DNA of 64,000 nt, from NCBI GenBank assembly GCA_018820765.1, contig JAHJNN010000018.1:124001-188000 (forward strand), given 5' to 3'. Source of the DNA: Gammaproteobacteria bacterium. GTDB taxonomy: Bacteria; Pseudomonadota; Gammaproteobacteria; Burkholderiales; Thiobacillaceae. The position numbers and the translations under genes are program-made. The notes under the pieces were generated by a model. It was not told the origin of the DNA. It saw nothing but the letters and a program-made list of their open reading frames with translations, and did not search any database. Below, in pieces: positions 27,723 through 36,473 of the stretch (position 1 is the first letter of the stretch; the number at the start of each line of letters is the position of its first letter).

Positions 27723-30129
27723 CACCGTTCCCGGGGCGACCGACGGCGCCAAGCCCGATCTTTTTCGCGTATTTGCGCCGCAGTTCGGCCAGGTGCTCGA
27801 GCCGCTGCGCCACCCGCTGGTCGAGGCTGCCATCGGTCTCGGGCGTGCCCACCGGGATGCCGGTCAGCAGTTCGAGCGCCTCATCCACCGTTGCCACGGC
27901 GTAGATATGGAAGCGCCCTGTCGCCGCGGCGTCTACCACGTCGCGGCGCAGCATCAGGTGCGCCACGTTGGACGCCGGGATCAGCACGCCCTGGCTGCCG
28001 GTCAGGCCGCGCTGCTTGCAGATGTCGAAATAGCCTTCGATCTTCTCGTTCACCGCGCCGATCGCCTGCACGCGGCCGAACTGGTCGACCGAGCCGGTCA
28101 CCGCGAACGACTGCCGGATCGGCACGTTCGCCAGCGAAGACAGCAGCGCGCACAGCTCGGCCACCGAGGCGCTGTCGCCTTCGACCTGGCCGTAGGTCTG
28201 CTCGAACACCAGGCTGGCCGCCAGCGACAGCGGCTGTTCGGCGGCATAGCGCGACGCCAGGAAGGACGACAGGATGAGCACGCCCTTGGAGTGGATCGAA
28301 CCGCCCAGCTTGACCTCGCGCTGGATATCGACCAGTTCGCCGTCGCCCAGGCGGGTATTGGCGGTGATGCGCGACGGCTGGGCGAAGCTGAAATCGCCGA
28401 GCTGGAACACCGACAGGCCGTTGACCTGCCCCACCCGCTCGCCGTCGGTGTCGATGTGCAGGATGCCGCGCAGGATGGCTTCGTGCGAGCGGTCGCGCAG
28501 GCGGTCGGAACGCTTGATCTGCGCCTCGATCGCCCGCTCGACGTCGTCGCGCGTCACCACCTCCCGCGTCTCCTGTGCCGCCCAGTAATCCGCCTCGCGC
28601 ACCAGATCGGCCAGGCTTTCCATGTGGGTGGAGACTTTTTCCGCATCCTCGGCGCGCCGCGCGCTGTGCTCGATCACCCGCGCCACGGCGCCGCGATCGA
28701 ACGGGCGCAGCGTGTCCCGTCGCACCATGGTGCCGACCAGGCGGGCGTACAGCAGGTCGTTGTCCGCACTGCGCACCACGTCGTCCTCGAAATCGGCCGC
28801 CACCTTGAACAGTTCGCCGAACTCCGGGTCGTACTGGGCGAGCAGGTAATACAGCATGCGGTTGCCGATCAGGATGACCTTGGCGTCGAGCGGAATCGGC
28901 TCCGGCTCCAGCGACACGGTGCTGACCAGGCTAACCATCTGGCCGAGCGACTCGATGCGGATTTCGCGGGTGGACAGCGCGCGCTTGAGGCCTTCCCAGG
29001 AAAACGGCTGCGACAGCAGCTTGAATGCATCCAGCAGCAGGTAGCCGCCGTTGGCCTGGTGCAGCGCGCCCGGCTTGACCAGCATGAAGTTGGTGACCAG
29101 CGCGCCAAGCTGGGATACGTGCTCGACCCGGCCCATCAGGTTCTGGTAGGTGGGATGATCCTCGTAGACCACCGGCGCGCCCTCCGTCCCGTCCCGCGCC
29201 ACAAACAGGTTGACGCGAAAGCGGCTGAAATCGGGCAGTTCGCTGGAAAGCGCGGCAAGCGCGGACATGCCTTCCTTGGGATGGCGGAATTCGTCCACGC
29301 TCTCGATGACGTTCTGCTGTACCTCGTTCAGATAGCCGCACACCACCGGGAAATCCGCATAGTCGCGGCGCAGGTCGTCGATCAGGTGGCCGACGGCGAA
29401 CAGCACCACCTCCTCGTTGAGCATGCGCACCCGCTCGATCCGTTCGCGCCGCCACTGATGGACCTGGCGGATGACCTTTTCCAGTTGTTCCTGCAGGCTG
29501 GCAATCGCCTGCTCGATGCGTGTCTTCTCCTCCTGCGGCAGCGCGTCATAGTCGTCCGGGCTCATCACCTCGTTTTTCTTCATCGGCGCAAACGAAAACC
29601 CATTGGGAGTACGCAGCAGGGTGACGCCCTGCTTGACCGCCTCGTCGCCCACCTCGCCGAATGCCTGCGTCTGGCGTTCGCTGTATTCCTCGTCGATCTG
29701 GCTCAGGCGGCGGCGGTATTCCTCGCCCTCGAACACGGCCGGAATCGTGGCCTGCAGTTCCGCCACCAGATGCTGCATGTCGGCGTGGAAGCGGGTGCCC
29801 ATGCCGGCAGGGAGTTGAATCGCGCGCGGCTTGTGCGGCTGGTCGAAATTGTGGACGTAGCACCAGTCGGGGGGCTTGGCCTCCCCGCCCACGCGCCGGT
29901 CGAGCAACTGGCGGATCAGAAAGCGCCGGCCGCTGCCGGGCCGCCCCATGACGTAGACGTTGTAGCCTGCGTGGCGCATGCCGATGCCGAAATGCGCCGC
30001 ATCGATGGCACGCATCTGGCCGATGCCTTCGGAGAGGTCGTCGAGTTCGGCGGTGGTCGTAAAGGTGAAATGCCCAGTATCGCAGGGGCGATACAGACGG
30101 TCTGGGGAAAGCGGCGGAATCAGGGTCAT
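27715..30129 (-). CDS. Lon-like ATP-dependent serine protease (AAA_32 family)
   Basis: An 804-residue protein of the LonB/YcbZ type, different from housekeeping Lon (no LON substrate-binding N-domain). The nucleotide-binding loop reads GRPGSGRR, so the usual Walker A Lys-Ser/Thr is replaced, as often in this group. The mid part has LHQANGGYLLLDAFKLLSQP (Walker B-like) and a C-terminal Lon protease domain with the catalytic Ser in VEGDSASVAELCALL and Lys in IGAVNEKIEGYFDI. It should degrade specific or damaged proteins under stress. It is coupled to the Usp-like gene and lies 9 bp from the nicotinate phosphoribosyltransferase gene, so it may be part of that operon. Confidence 0.9.
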   Translation of the reverse strand: MTLIPPLSPDRLYRPCDTGHFTFTTTAELDDLSEGIGQMRAIDAAHFGIGMRHAGYNVYVMGRPGSGRRFLIRQLLDRRVGGEAKPPDWCYVHNFDQPHKPRAIQLPAGMGTRFHADMQHLVAELQATIPAVFEGEEYRRRLSQIDEEYSERQTQAFGEVGDEAVKQGVTLLRTPNGFSFAPMKKNEVMSPDDYDALPQEEKTRIEQAIASLQEQLEKVIRQVHQWRRERIERVRMLNEEVVLFAVGHLIDDLRRDYADFPVVCGYLNEVQQNVIESVDEFRHPKEGMSALAALSSELPDFSRFRVNLFVARDGTEGAPVVYEDHPTYQNLMGRVEHVSQLGALVTNFMLVKPGALHQANGGYLLLDAFKLLSQPFSWEGLKRALSTREIRIESLGQMVSLVSTVSLEPEPIPLDAKVILIGNRMLYYLLAQYDPEFGELFKVAADFEDDVVRSADNDLLYARLVGTMVRRDTLRPFDRGAVARVIEHSARRAEDAEKVSTHMESLADLVREADYWAAQETREVVTRDDVERAIEAQIKRSDRLRDRSHEAILRGILHIDTDGERVGQVNGLSVFQLGDFSFAQPSRITANTRLGDGELVDIQREVKLGGSIHSKGVLILSSFLASRYAAEQPLSLAASLVFEQTYGQVEGDSASVAELCALLSSLANVPIRQSFAVTGSVDQFGRVQAIGAVNEKIEGYFDICKQRGLTGSQGVLIPASNVAHLMLRRDVVDAAATGRFHIYAVATVDEALELLTGIPVGTPETDGSLDQRVAQRLEHLAELRRKYAKKIGLGAVGRPGNGDE

Positions 30130-30138
30130 GTTTTCAAT

Positions 30139-31488
30139 CTAGTCGCTGGGGGAAGGCAAGGTGGCGCGATCGACCTGCGCCGCCAGTTCGTGCAGCGCAG
30201 GGGCAATCTCCACCGGGTAGTCGAATGCGTCCAGGCGGCGCAGCGGCTCCGGCAGCCGGGCCAGGTTGTCCGCCGCGTGGCGGCGTACCGCCGCCAGGTC
30301 CGGGGACGGCGCCAGACGGCGGCCGCCGCGCATCACCGGAACGAGCAGGGGCTCGCCCGGCTGCGGGTCGGTTTCCAGTGTCACCACATCCGCGACCATG
30401 CGGCCTTCGGCGTCATGCCGGCGGTACACCTGTTTGCGTCCGGGCCAGGTGGCCTTGCCTTCGGAGCGTTTGCGGCGTGCACGGCCGGCGTATTCCTGCA
30501 GCTTGTAGGCGCAATCGAGATAGGGCAGATCGCTCGACGTGTCCAGGCGTGTGCCGACGCCGAAGCCGTCCACCGGCGCGCCGGCGGCGAGCATGTCGCG
30601 CAGCACGTATTCGTCGAGGTCGCCGCTGGCGAAGAGGATGACGTGGCCGAGTCCGCCGGCGTCGAGGATGGCCCGCACCCGTCGGGCATGCTCGGCGAGA
30701 TCGCCGGAATCGATGCGCACCCCCTTGATGCGGATGCCGTCGCGCGCCAGCTTCGGCGCCAGCGCCACCACTTTGTGCGTCGCCGCCTCGGTGTCCCAGG
30801 TGTCGATCAGCAGCACCACGTTGTCGGGCTGCGCATGGGCGAAATGCACGAAGGCCAGCGCCTCGTCGTCGTGTGCCTGGATGAAGGAATGCGCCATGGT
30901 TCCGTAAAGCGGGATGCCGAACTGCCGGCCGGCCAGCACCGTCGAGGTGCCGGAAAAACCGGCGAGGTAGCTGGCGCGCGCCGCCAGCAGGCCAGCCTCC
31001 GCGCCGTGCGCGCGGCGCAGCCCGAAATCCACCAGCAGCTTGTCCGGCGCCATCAGCACCGAGCGCGCGGCCTTGGAGGCGATCAGGGTCTGCAGATGCA
31101 GCAGATTGATCAGCCGCGTCTCCACCAGTTGCGCCTGCGGGATCGGTGCGGTCACGCGCAGGATCGGCTCGTTGGGGAAGAACACGGTGCCTTCGGGCAT
31201 TGCATGGACGTCGCCGGTAAAGCGCAGCGTTTCCAGCGAAGCAAGGAAGCCCGTGCTGAAGCGGCCGGTGGACGCCAGCCAATCCAGCTCCTCCGGGGTG
31301 AAACGCAGCTGTTCGAGAAATTCCAGCGATTGTTCGAGCCCCGCCGCCAGCAGAAAACCGCGCCCGGGGCGCAGCCGGCGCACGAAGAACTCGAACACCG
31401 CGATGTCCTCCATGCCGGTGTCGTAATAGCCCTGCAGCATGGTGAGCTGGTACAGATCGGTCAGCAGGACGCTGCTCGCGACGTTCAT
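30139..31488 (-). CDS. pncB: Nicotinate phosphoribosyltransferase
   Basis: A 449-residue enzyme that joins nicotinate and PRPP to nicotinate mononucleotide, the committing step of NAD salvage. Motifs are LLTDLYQLTMLQGYYDTGM, VFEFFVRRLRPGRGFLLAAG, GFSGTSTVLAGRQFGIPLYG, GVRIDSGDLAEHARRVR and FGVGTRLDTSSDLPYL, all typical. The ATG at 31488 overlaps the nicotinamidase stop as ATGA; the open frame runs further up into that gene but has no domain there. Nicotinamidase gives its substrate and the divergent prs could give PRPP, so the three genes form a complete salvage module. Confidence 0.94.
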   Translation of the reverse strand: MNVASSVLLTDLYQLTMLQGYYDTGMEDIAVFEFFVRRLRPGRGFLLAAGLEQSLEFLEQLRFTPEELDWLASTGRFSTGFLASLETLRFTGDVHAMPEGTVFFPNEPILRVTAPIPQAQLVETRLINLLHLQTLIASKAARSVLMAPDKLLVDFGLRRAHGAEAGLLAARASYLAGFSGTSTVLAGRQFGIPLYGTMAHSFIQAHDDEALAFVHFAHAQPDNVVLLIDTWDTEAATHKVVALAPKLARDGIRIKGVRIDSGDLAEHARRVRAILDAGGLGHVILFASGDLDEYVLRDMLAAGAPVDGFGVGTRLDTSSDLPYLDCAYKLQEYAGRARRKRSEGKATWPGRKQVYRRHDAEGRMVADVVTLETDPQPGEPLLVPVMRGGRRLAPSPDLAAVRRHAADNLARLPEPLRRLDAFDYPVEIAPALHELAAQVDRATLPSPSD

Positions 31489-32099
31489 GCAGCCATATCG
31501 TGCAGGGTGATGCTGCGTGCACCGAGCCGGGCCATTTCCGCCTCGGCGCGCTCGCCGTCGCCGGGCTGGACCTCCACCGGACGGATCGCGTCGCTGAGCA
31601 GCATCACGTCGTAGCCGAGCTGCAGCGCATCGCGCACGGTGTTGAGCACGCAATAGTCGGTGGCGAGCCCGCCGACGAACAGCCGGTGGACGCCGGCGGC
31701 GCGCAGCCGCGTATCCAGGTCGGTGCCGTCGAAACCGGAATAGGCATCCCGGTCCGCCGAGGTCGCCTTGGAAATCACGCTGACGGCAGGCGGCAGCAGC
31801 AGCGCTTCGGCGAATTCCGCACCGCGCGTGTGGGCGACGCAGTGCGACGGCCACGGCCCGCCCTGCGCGCGGAACGAGCAATGCCGCTCCGGATGCCAGT
31901 CGCGCGTGGCATAGACCGGCAGACCCTGCGCCACGAATGCGCCGATATAGCGGTTGAGCACCGGCACCACCTGGTTGCCGTGCGGCACCGCCAGGCTGCC
32001 GCCGCGCAGGAAATCGTTCTGCACGTCGACGATCAGCAGGGCGTCGCCCGGCTGGAGCTGCCAGCGCGCCGGGGCCAGTTCATTTTTCATAGGGGGCAT
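31485..32099 (-). CDS. pncA: Nicotinamidase
   Basis: A 204-residue isochorismatase-fold hydrolase converting nicotinamide to nicotinate and ammonia. The catalytic triad is visible: Asp in LLIVDVQNDFLRGGSLAV, Lys in VISKATSADRDAYSGF and Cys in GGLATDYCVLNTVRDAL; DWHPERHCSF holds the metal-binding Asp/His pair. The start is the ATG at 32099 (MPPMKNEL) or 32090; neither has a strong ribosome-binding site. First gene of the NAD salvage operon, overlapping pncB by ATGA. Confidence 0.95.
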   Translation of the reverse strand: MPPMKNELAPARWQLQPGDALLIVDVQNDFLRGGSLAVPHGNQVVPVLNRYIGAFVAQGLPVYATRDWHPERHCSFRAQGGPWPSHCVAHTRGAEFAEALLLPPAVSVISKATSADRDAYSGFDGTDLDTRLRAAGVHRLFVGGLATDYCVLNTVRDALQLGYDVMLLSDAIRPVEVQPGDGERAEAEMARLGARSITLHDMAA

Positions 32100-32141
32100 C
32101 TTTCAGATTCCCGATACAGGCCTTGTGGTTGGCGAACGGTT

Positions 32142-32312
32142 CTAATGCAGTTCCTCATCCTGGTCGTGGTGAAAGACCAAGGCGGCCAACTCGACCTCGA
32201 CGGGCTCGCCCACCGGCTGCTCGGTCACATCCACCGCCTGAAACAGCCAGTGGCCGTCCTCCAGCCAGCAGTAGCCGAACTGTTCCCGGTAAAAGCATTC
32301 CCTGGGTTCCAT
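32142..32312 (-). CDS. Small acidic protein of unknown function
   Basis: A 56-residue acidic protein (MEPRECFYREQFGYCWLEDG ... FHHDQDEELH). The ATG at 32312 has AAAGG about 9 bases upstream. It lies 43 bp upstream of pncA on the same strand, so it may lead that operon. No family is recognised. GC content and codon use fit the neighbours, which supports it being real, but the short length leaves doubt. Confidence 0.5.
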   Translation of the reverse strand: MEPRECFYREQFGYCWLEDGHWLFQAVDVTEQPVGEPVEVELAALVFHHDQDEELH

Positions 32313-32351
32313 GGTGCTCGCCTTTCGGTCTGGCAGACGCTCCATCTGAGT

Positions 32352-32377
32352 CTGGCATATTATGAAAATGCTGCCAG
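32352..32377. promoter_or_regulatory. Inverted repeat in the pncA/prs divergent region
   Basis: CTGGCA at 32352-32357 and TGCCAG at 32372-32377 flank an AT-rich centre (TATTATGAAAA). This sits between the leftward pncA-side gene and prs (start 32405), where a shared operator would be expected. The AT-rich centre may be a promoter -10 region. No NAD-responsive regulator site was matched by name. Confidence 0.35.
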
Positions 32378-32404
32378 TCGCTTGAGCGGCAAGGAGACCG
32401 TTCG

Positions 32405-33391
32405 ATGAGCCGGGATGCGCTTTGCCTGTTCGCCCTCGACGCCAGCCGCCCCTATGGCGAGCGGGTGGCCGCCGCGCTGGGGATCGCGCTGTCCCGCCAC
32501 GAGGCGCGCGACTTCGAGGATGGCGAGCACAAGGCGCGCTCGCTGGAAAACGTGCGCGGCCGCGACGTCTACGTGATCCACTCGCTGTACGGCGAGCCCG
32601 GCATGAGCGCCAACGACAAGCTGATCCGCCTGCTGTTCTTCATCGGCGCACTGAAGGACGCCTCGGCCGCGCAGGTCACTGCCGTCTGTCCCTATCTCGC
32701 CTACTCGCGCAAGGACCGTCGCACCAAGCCGCGCGATCCGCTCGGCAGCCGCTACGTCGCCCAGCTGTTCGAGGCGGTGGGGACCGACCGGATGGTGACG
32801 CTCGACGTGCACAACCTCGCCGCCTACCAGAACGCCTTCCGCATCCCGGCCGAGCATCTCGAGGCCCGCGGCCTGTTCGTCGCCTGGTTCGCGGCTCGGC
32901 TGCAGGACGACGCCGTCGTGGTGGTGTCGCCCGACGCGGGCGGGGTGAAGCGGGCGGATGCCTTTCGCGACGCCCTCGCCCGTGCACTCGACCGCCCGGT
33001 CGGCTCCGCCTTCATGGAAAAGCGCCGCAGCGAAGGCGTGGTGTCCGGCGAGGCGGTGGTCGGCGATATCGACGGCAGAACCGCGATCATCCTCGACGAC
33101 CTCGTCAGCAGCGGCACCACCCTGGCGCGCGCGGCGGCGGCGTGCAAGGCGCGCGGCGCCAGCCGGGTGTTTGCCGCCGCCAGCCACGGCGTGTTTGCCG
33201 GTGCAGCGGCCGAGGTGCTGGCCGACCCGGTGCTGGAAAAGCTGCTGGTCGCCGATTCCATTCCACCCTTCCGGCTGCCGCCGGCGATGCTGGGCCGCCG
33301 GGTCGAGGTGCTGGATTCGGCGCCCCTGTTCGCCGAGGCCATCCGTCGCCTGCACAGCGGCGGTTCGCTGGTGGAACTGATGGGGGGATGA
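32405..33391 (+). CDS. prs: Ribose-phosphate pyrophosphokinase (PRPP synthetase)
   Basis: A 328-residue PRPP synthetase, making PRPP from ribose-5-phosphate and ATP. Motifs are [70 protein letters not shown] and the PRPP loop in [16 protein letters not shown]. It diverges from the housekeeping class I enzyme in the FEDGEH and HNLAAY segments and so is likely a second, specialised copy. It is divergent from pncA-pncB, whose product consumes PRPP. AAGGAG precedes the ATG. An imperfect-free hairpin follows the stop. Confidence 0.92.
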   Translation: MSRDALCLFALDASRPYGERVAAALGIALSRHEARDFEDGEHKARSLENVRGRDVYVIHSLYGEPGMSANDKLIRLLFFIGALKDASAAQVTAVCPYLAYSRKDRRTKPRDPLGSRYVAQLFEAVGTDRMVTLDVHNLAAYQNAFRIPAEHLEARGLFVAWFAARLQDDAVVVVSPDAGGVKRADAFRDALARALDRPVGSAFMEKRRSEGVVSGEAVVGDIDGRTAIILDDLVSSGTTLARAAAACKARGASRVFAAASHGVFAGAAAEVLADPVLEKLLVADSIPPFRLPPAMLGRRVEVLDSAPLFAEAIRRLHSGGSLVELMGG

Positions 33392-33410
33392 TGATCGTCA
33401 CGGTGCGAAA

Positions 33411-33460
33411 ATCGCGCCTTGGAAGGCGCTCCTACGTGGGAGCGCCTTCCAAGGCGCGAT
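33411..33460. repeat. Perfect 22-bp inverted repeat downstream of prs (REP-like, possible terminator)
   Basis: The left arm 33411-33432 (ATCGCGCCTTGGAAGGCGCT + CC) is exactly complementary to the right arm 33439-33460, with a 6-base loop TACGTG. It begins 20 bp after the prs stop. No T-run follows, so it is better seen as a REP-like element that may also stop transcription or protect the mRNA 3' end. Its CTCCTAC/GTGGGAG centre resembles the REP units at 61372-61549. Confidence 0.75.
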
Positions 33461-33517
33461 TGCTCGGGCGGCGATCGCGGCCCGACTGTTGACTGGAGAG
33501 AAGTATCTGCAAGGGGA

Positions 33518-34558
33518 TCAGCTACCAGCCAGATCGGCATGCCGCTGCGCCAGGTCCAGATACTCCATGGCCGCTGCGACCCACTTCCCGGGCGGATGCC
33601 TGCCGTCATCGCGCAGATGCCACAGGGCGAGCTTGGCGCGTAGCACCGCGCGGCAGCTCTGATAGAAATGAATCAACGCGTCGGGCGGGGCATCGCCGCT
33701 CGCCTCGCGATACGCTTCCAGCATCCAGCCCCCCACCTGCGGCGCGTGCAGCCGCTCGCATTCCAGCGCCAGGTAGCCCAGCTCGTCGGCTGGATCGAGG
33801 ATGCGGAATTCGCGCCTGAATTCCAGGCAATCGATGACGACCGGTTCCGCCAGCAGGCACACGTGCTCTGGCCGCAGGTCGCCGTGGCCTTCGACGATGC
33901 GGCCCTGCCGCACGCGGGAATCGAAGCATTCCGCATGGTCTTGCAGGAAGCGCAGCTGGAGATGCGCGATATGCTCCAGCCCGGCCTGGGGCAGGTCGAA
34001 TTCCGGGCTGCGTAATTCCTGCAGGTTGTCCTCGATGCGCGCGGCAAGATCGTGCCGATAGGCATCGGGCGCGATGGTTTCCGCAGCCGTTGCCGCATAG
34101 AAGCGGGCGAGACGATGGGCGAGTTGAATGATTTCTACCTGTTCGACGGTCCCGCTGCGCAGCAGATGGTCGAGCATGCGATCCGCCGGCAGCCGCAGCA
34201 TCTGCACCAGCCAGTCCACCGTCTCCCCTTTTCCGCTCAGGCTCAGGCGCCCTTCCGCATCGCGCACCAGCGGTACCACCCCGAGGTAGACCTCGGCGGC
34301 CAGCCGCCGGTTGAGCCTGACTTCCTCCTCGCAATCCCGGCGCCGCGCTTCGACCGTGCTGAAGTCGAGGTAGGGATAGCACACCGGCTTCTTCAGCTTG
34401 TAGGCATGGGTGTCGGTGAGGAAGACCCAGGACATGTGGGTCTCAACCGCGTCCACCCGCGCGGTCGCCTCCGGGTAGGCCTGCGGCCGTCCAAGGAAGC
34501 CGAGCTTGGCAGCCAGTTCCGGCTGGTGTGAAACATGTGGGGAGCGGTTTCTGTCCAT
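33518..34558 (-). CDS. Aminoglycoside phosphotransferase-fold protein (no kinase tail)
   Basis: A 346-residue protein with the APH/ChoK-like phosphotransferase fold. THMSWVFLTDTHAYKLKKPV is the N-lobe Lys region, IVEGHGDLRPEHVCLL the catalytic loop with the HGDLxxxH motif, and VIDCLEFRREFRILDPADEL the metal-binding region. It is homologous to the N-terminal half of the protein at 41876, but lacks that protein's C-terminal P-loop domain. Substrate unknown; family members are often annotated as bifunctional APH/ATP-binding proteins. The ATG at 34558 or adjacent GTG starts it, with a weak GAGGG nearby. Confidence 0.8.
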   Translation of the reverse strand: MDRNRSPHVSHQPELAAKLGFLGRPQAYPEATARVDAVETHMSWVFLTDTHAYKLKKPVCYPYLDFSTVEARRRDCEEEVRLNRRLAAEVYLGVVPLVRDAEGRLSLSGKGETVDWLVQMLRLPADRMLDHLLRSGTVEQVEIIQLAHRLARFYAATAAETIAPDAYRHDLAARIEDNLQELRSPEFDLPQAGLEHIAHLQLRFLQDHAECFDSRVRQGRIVEGHGDLRPEHVCLLAEPVVIDCLEFRREFRILDPADELGYLALECERLHAPQVGGWMLEAYREASGDAPPDALIHFYQSCRAVLRAKLALWHLRDDGRHPPGKWVAAAMEYLDLAQRHADLAGS

Positions 34559-34708
34559 CACCCTCAGCTTGATGTCCCGTCGATTTCCGTCACGCGATAC
34601 GTCAGGTGCATGGTGCGAGACGCGAAAACCATCTGCTATACCTTGATATAGACGGTGAAACCGGAACGTCACGCTTCGCCCGTTCGGCGCATACACCCAG
34701 GAACAGCC

Positions 34709-35209
34709 ATGACCCGAAATTCCATCGATGTTGCCAGCCGCGTCAGCCCACGCCTGTCGGCACTGCTCAGGGGCCGGGTCGACAATCCCGAGGCCGAACA
34801 GCCCGTCACGCTGATGGCGGTGCGCCGCTTTCTCGCCGATCTGTTGCCGGCCGATTTCAAGGAGGCCGAGCGACTGCATCATTTCGACATCAGCGAATCG
34901 CTGCTCGACGAACTGGACGCCCTCATCGAGGAGTTCGGCGCCGCAGCGCTTGCAATCGATTTCATTCAGGCCTACGCCAGCGAACCGCTCTCGCGCGCGA
35001 TCGAAGCGGTGATCAACGACGAGAACCGCGAAAACTCTGCGAGCCTCGCCACGGTCAGGGACGCCCTGATTGCCGGCCTGGGCGCGCGACTGGTGGGTGA
35101 CGGCGTCATGGAAGACGACGAGGACGACACGCTGCTGTCGGAGATCGAGGCGATGATCGAACTGTTCGGCCCCGACACCCTCGCCGAAGATTTCCTGCGC
35201 TACGAATAG
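34709..35209 (+). CDS. Acidic protein of unknown function
   Basis: A 166-residue acidic, Leu/Ala/Glu-rich, probably all-helical protein. Two stretches look like internal repeats: LLDELDALIEEFGAAALAID near residue 70 and TLLSEIEAMIELFGPDTLAE near the end. No signal peptide or membrane segment. The ATG at 34709 follows CAGGAA. A 53-residue membrane protein starts 2 bp after its stop and PfpI follows that, so the three form an operon. No family recognised. Confidence 0.7.
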   Translation: MTRNSIDVASRVSPRLSALLRGRVDNPEAEQPVTLMAVRRFLADLLPADFKEAERLHHFDISESLLDELDALIEEFGAAALAIDFIQAYASEPLSRAIEAVINDENRENSASLATVRDALIAGLGARLVGDGVMEDDEDDTLLSEIEAMIELFGPDTLAEDFLRYE

Positions 35210-35211
35210 GC

Positions 35212-35373
35212 ATGTTGAGAAAGCAGCAAACAAGGCGTGTTCTGGCGATTGTCCTGGTGGTGCTGGGCGGCGTGCTGATGGCGCTGGCGCCAGAAATATG
35301 GGCCGGGCTGGCGGTGCTGGCGCTGGGTGTGGTAATCGAGTTGCTCGGGATTGCACTGGAACGCAAGACCTAG
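35212..35373 (+). CDS. Small two-helix membrane protein
   Basis: A 53-residue frame, MLRKQQTRRVLAIVLVVLGG at the start, with a hydrophobic hairpin (residues ~11-28 and ~30-48) and a basic N-terminus and C-terminal ERKT. It begins 2 bp after the stop of the preceding gene and ends 10 bp before the PfpI start, so it is tightly packed between two coding genes on one strand. Such tiny Ala/Leu/Val-rich membrane proteins are common in stress clusters. Function unknown. Confidence 0.65.
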   Translation: MLRKQQTRRVLAIVLVVLGGVLMALAPEIWAGLAVLALGVVIELLGIALERKT

Positions 35374-35383
35374 AGGAGTTGTC

Positions 35384-35896
35384 ATGAGAGCACTTGTCGT
35401 CAGCGCCGACCATTTCGAGGATTCCGAACTGCTGTACCCGTTCTACCGGCTGCAAGAGGAAGGACTGGAAGTCGACGTCGCCTCGATCTCGACGGGGGAA
35501 ATCAACGGCAAGCACGGCTACGAGGTGGCCGTGAACAAGGCGCTGCGCGACGTCGATCCGAACGACTACGACTTGCTCGTTCTCCCAGGCGGCAAGGCGC
35601 CGGCGGCGCTGCGCAAGGACGCGGCCGCGATCGCGATCGCGCAGGCTTTCATGCGCAGCGGCAAGCCGGTTGCCGCCATCTGCCATGGACCGCAAATCCT
35701 GATCACGGCGGGTGTCCTGCAGGGGCGGCACGCCACCTGCTACGGCTCGGTTGCCGAGGAGCTGAGCGCAGCAGGCGCCATCTATGAAGACAGCGAGGTG
35801 GTGGTGGATGGCAAGCTGGTCACCTCGCGGCAGCCCGCCGACCTGCCCGCCTTCATGCGTGAAACCGTCAGGCTGCTGGGAAAGAGCGCACGCTAG
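35384..35896 (+). CDS. PfpI/DJ-1 family protein
   Basis: A 170-residue DJ-1/PfpI superfamily protein. The nucleophile elbow is AAICHGPQILITAG, with the reactive Cys followed by His; Glu near the N-terminus (HFEDSELLYPFYRLQEEG) completes the usual site. Family members act as proteases, glyoxalases or deglycases; here a stress-protective glyoxalase/deglycase role fits E. coli YhbO/YajL relatives. GAGGAG precedes the ATG at 35384. Last clear member of the operon begun at 34709. Confidence 0.92.
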   Translation: MRALVVSADHFEDSELLYPFYRLQEEGLEVDVASISTGEINGKHGYEVAVNKALRDVDPNDYDLLVLPGGKAPAALRKDAAAIAIAQAFMRSGKPVAAICHGPQILITAGVLQGRHATCYGSVAEELSAAGAIYEDSEVVVDGKLVTSRQPADLPAFMRETVRLLGKSAR

Positions 35897-35978
35897 ACAC
35901 CAAGTGGATGCCGCGTCTGCGCACCGGTCGAGGTTCACGCGGCTTCATCATTTTCGTTGTCACCAGAAGGAGCACGAC

Positions 35979-36473
35979 ATGAAAGCACGATTCGCCGGTT
36001 TCCAGCCCGTCAGGCGCGACCGCATGGTCCAGGAAACGCGTCACGACGCCTACATGGCCAAACACAAGCTGGCCGAGCCCACGGTGTGCCCGCAATGCGG
36101 CGCGGTGTTCCACGATGGGCGCTGGCAATGGCTGGTGAGGCCGGCCCAGGCGCACGAGGAAATGTGTCCGGCCTGCCACCGCATCCATGACGATTTCCCG
36201 GCTGGCTACGTGAGCGTAGGCGGCGCGTTCTTCAAGGATCACCGCGAGGAGCTGCTGCATCTGGTGAAGAACGAGGAAGCCCAGGCCAAGGCGGAGCATC
36301 CCTTGAAACGCATCATGAAAATCGCGGACCAGGACGACGGCGTCCAGATCACCACCACCGACATCCACCTCGCCCGCGGCATCGGCGAAGCGCTGCACCA
36401 TGCCTATCAGGGCGAACTGGAGTATCACTACAACGAAAAGGAAAACCTGCTGCGCGTGGTGTGGGAACGCTAG
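35979..36473 (+). CDS. Cys-rich stress-cluster protein (BCAM0308-like)
   Basis: A 164-residue protein with a zinc-ribbon-like pair of CxxC motifs, TVCPQCGAVF and EEMCPACHRI, in the first half, and a C-terminal part (VQITTTDIHLARGIGEALHH) that may be a small RNA- or nucleotide-binding fold. I recall the same family as BCAM0308 in the Burkholderia low-oxygen locus. AAGGAG precedes the ATG. Its stop codon TAG (36471-36473) coincides with the first bases of the MITE-like element, so the element may have trimmed or replaced the original 3' end. Confidence 0.75.
   Translation: MKARFAGFQPVRRDRMVQETRHDAYMAKHKLAEPTVCPQCGAVFHDGRWQWLVRPAQAHEEMCPACHRIHDDFPAGYVSVGGAFFKDHREELLHLVKNEEAQAKAEHPLKRIMKIADQDDGVQITTTDIHLARGIGEALHHAYQGELEYHYNEKENLLRVVWER

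Noticed and set aside
27469-31614. A 1,381-residue open frame on the plus strand
   Set aside because: It is the antisense shadow of the Lon-like protease and pncB genes in high-GC DNA; its Arg/Ala/His-rich product has no domain.
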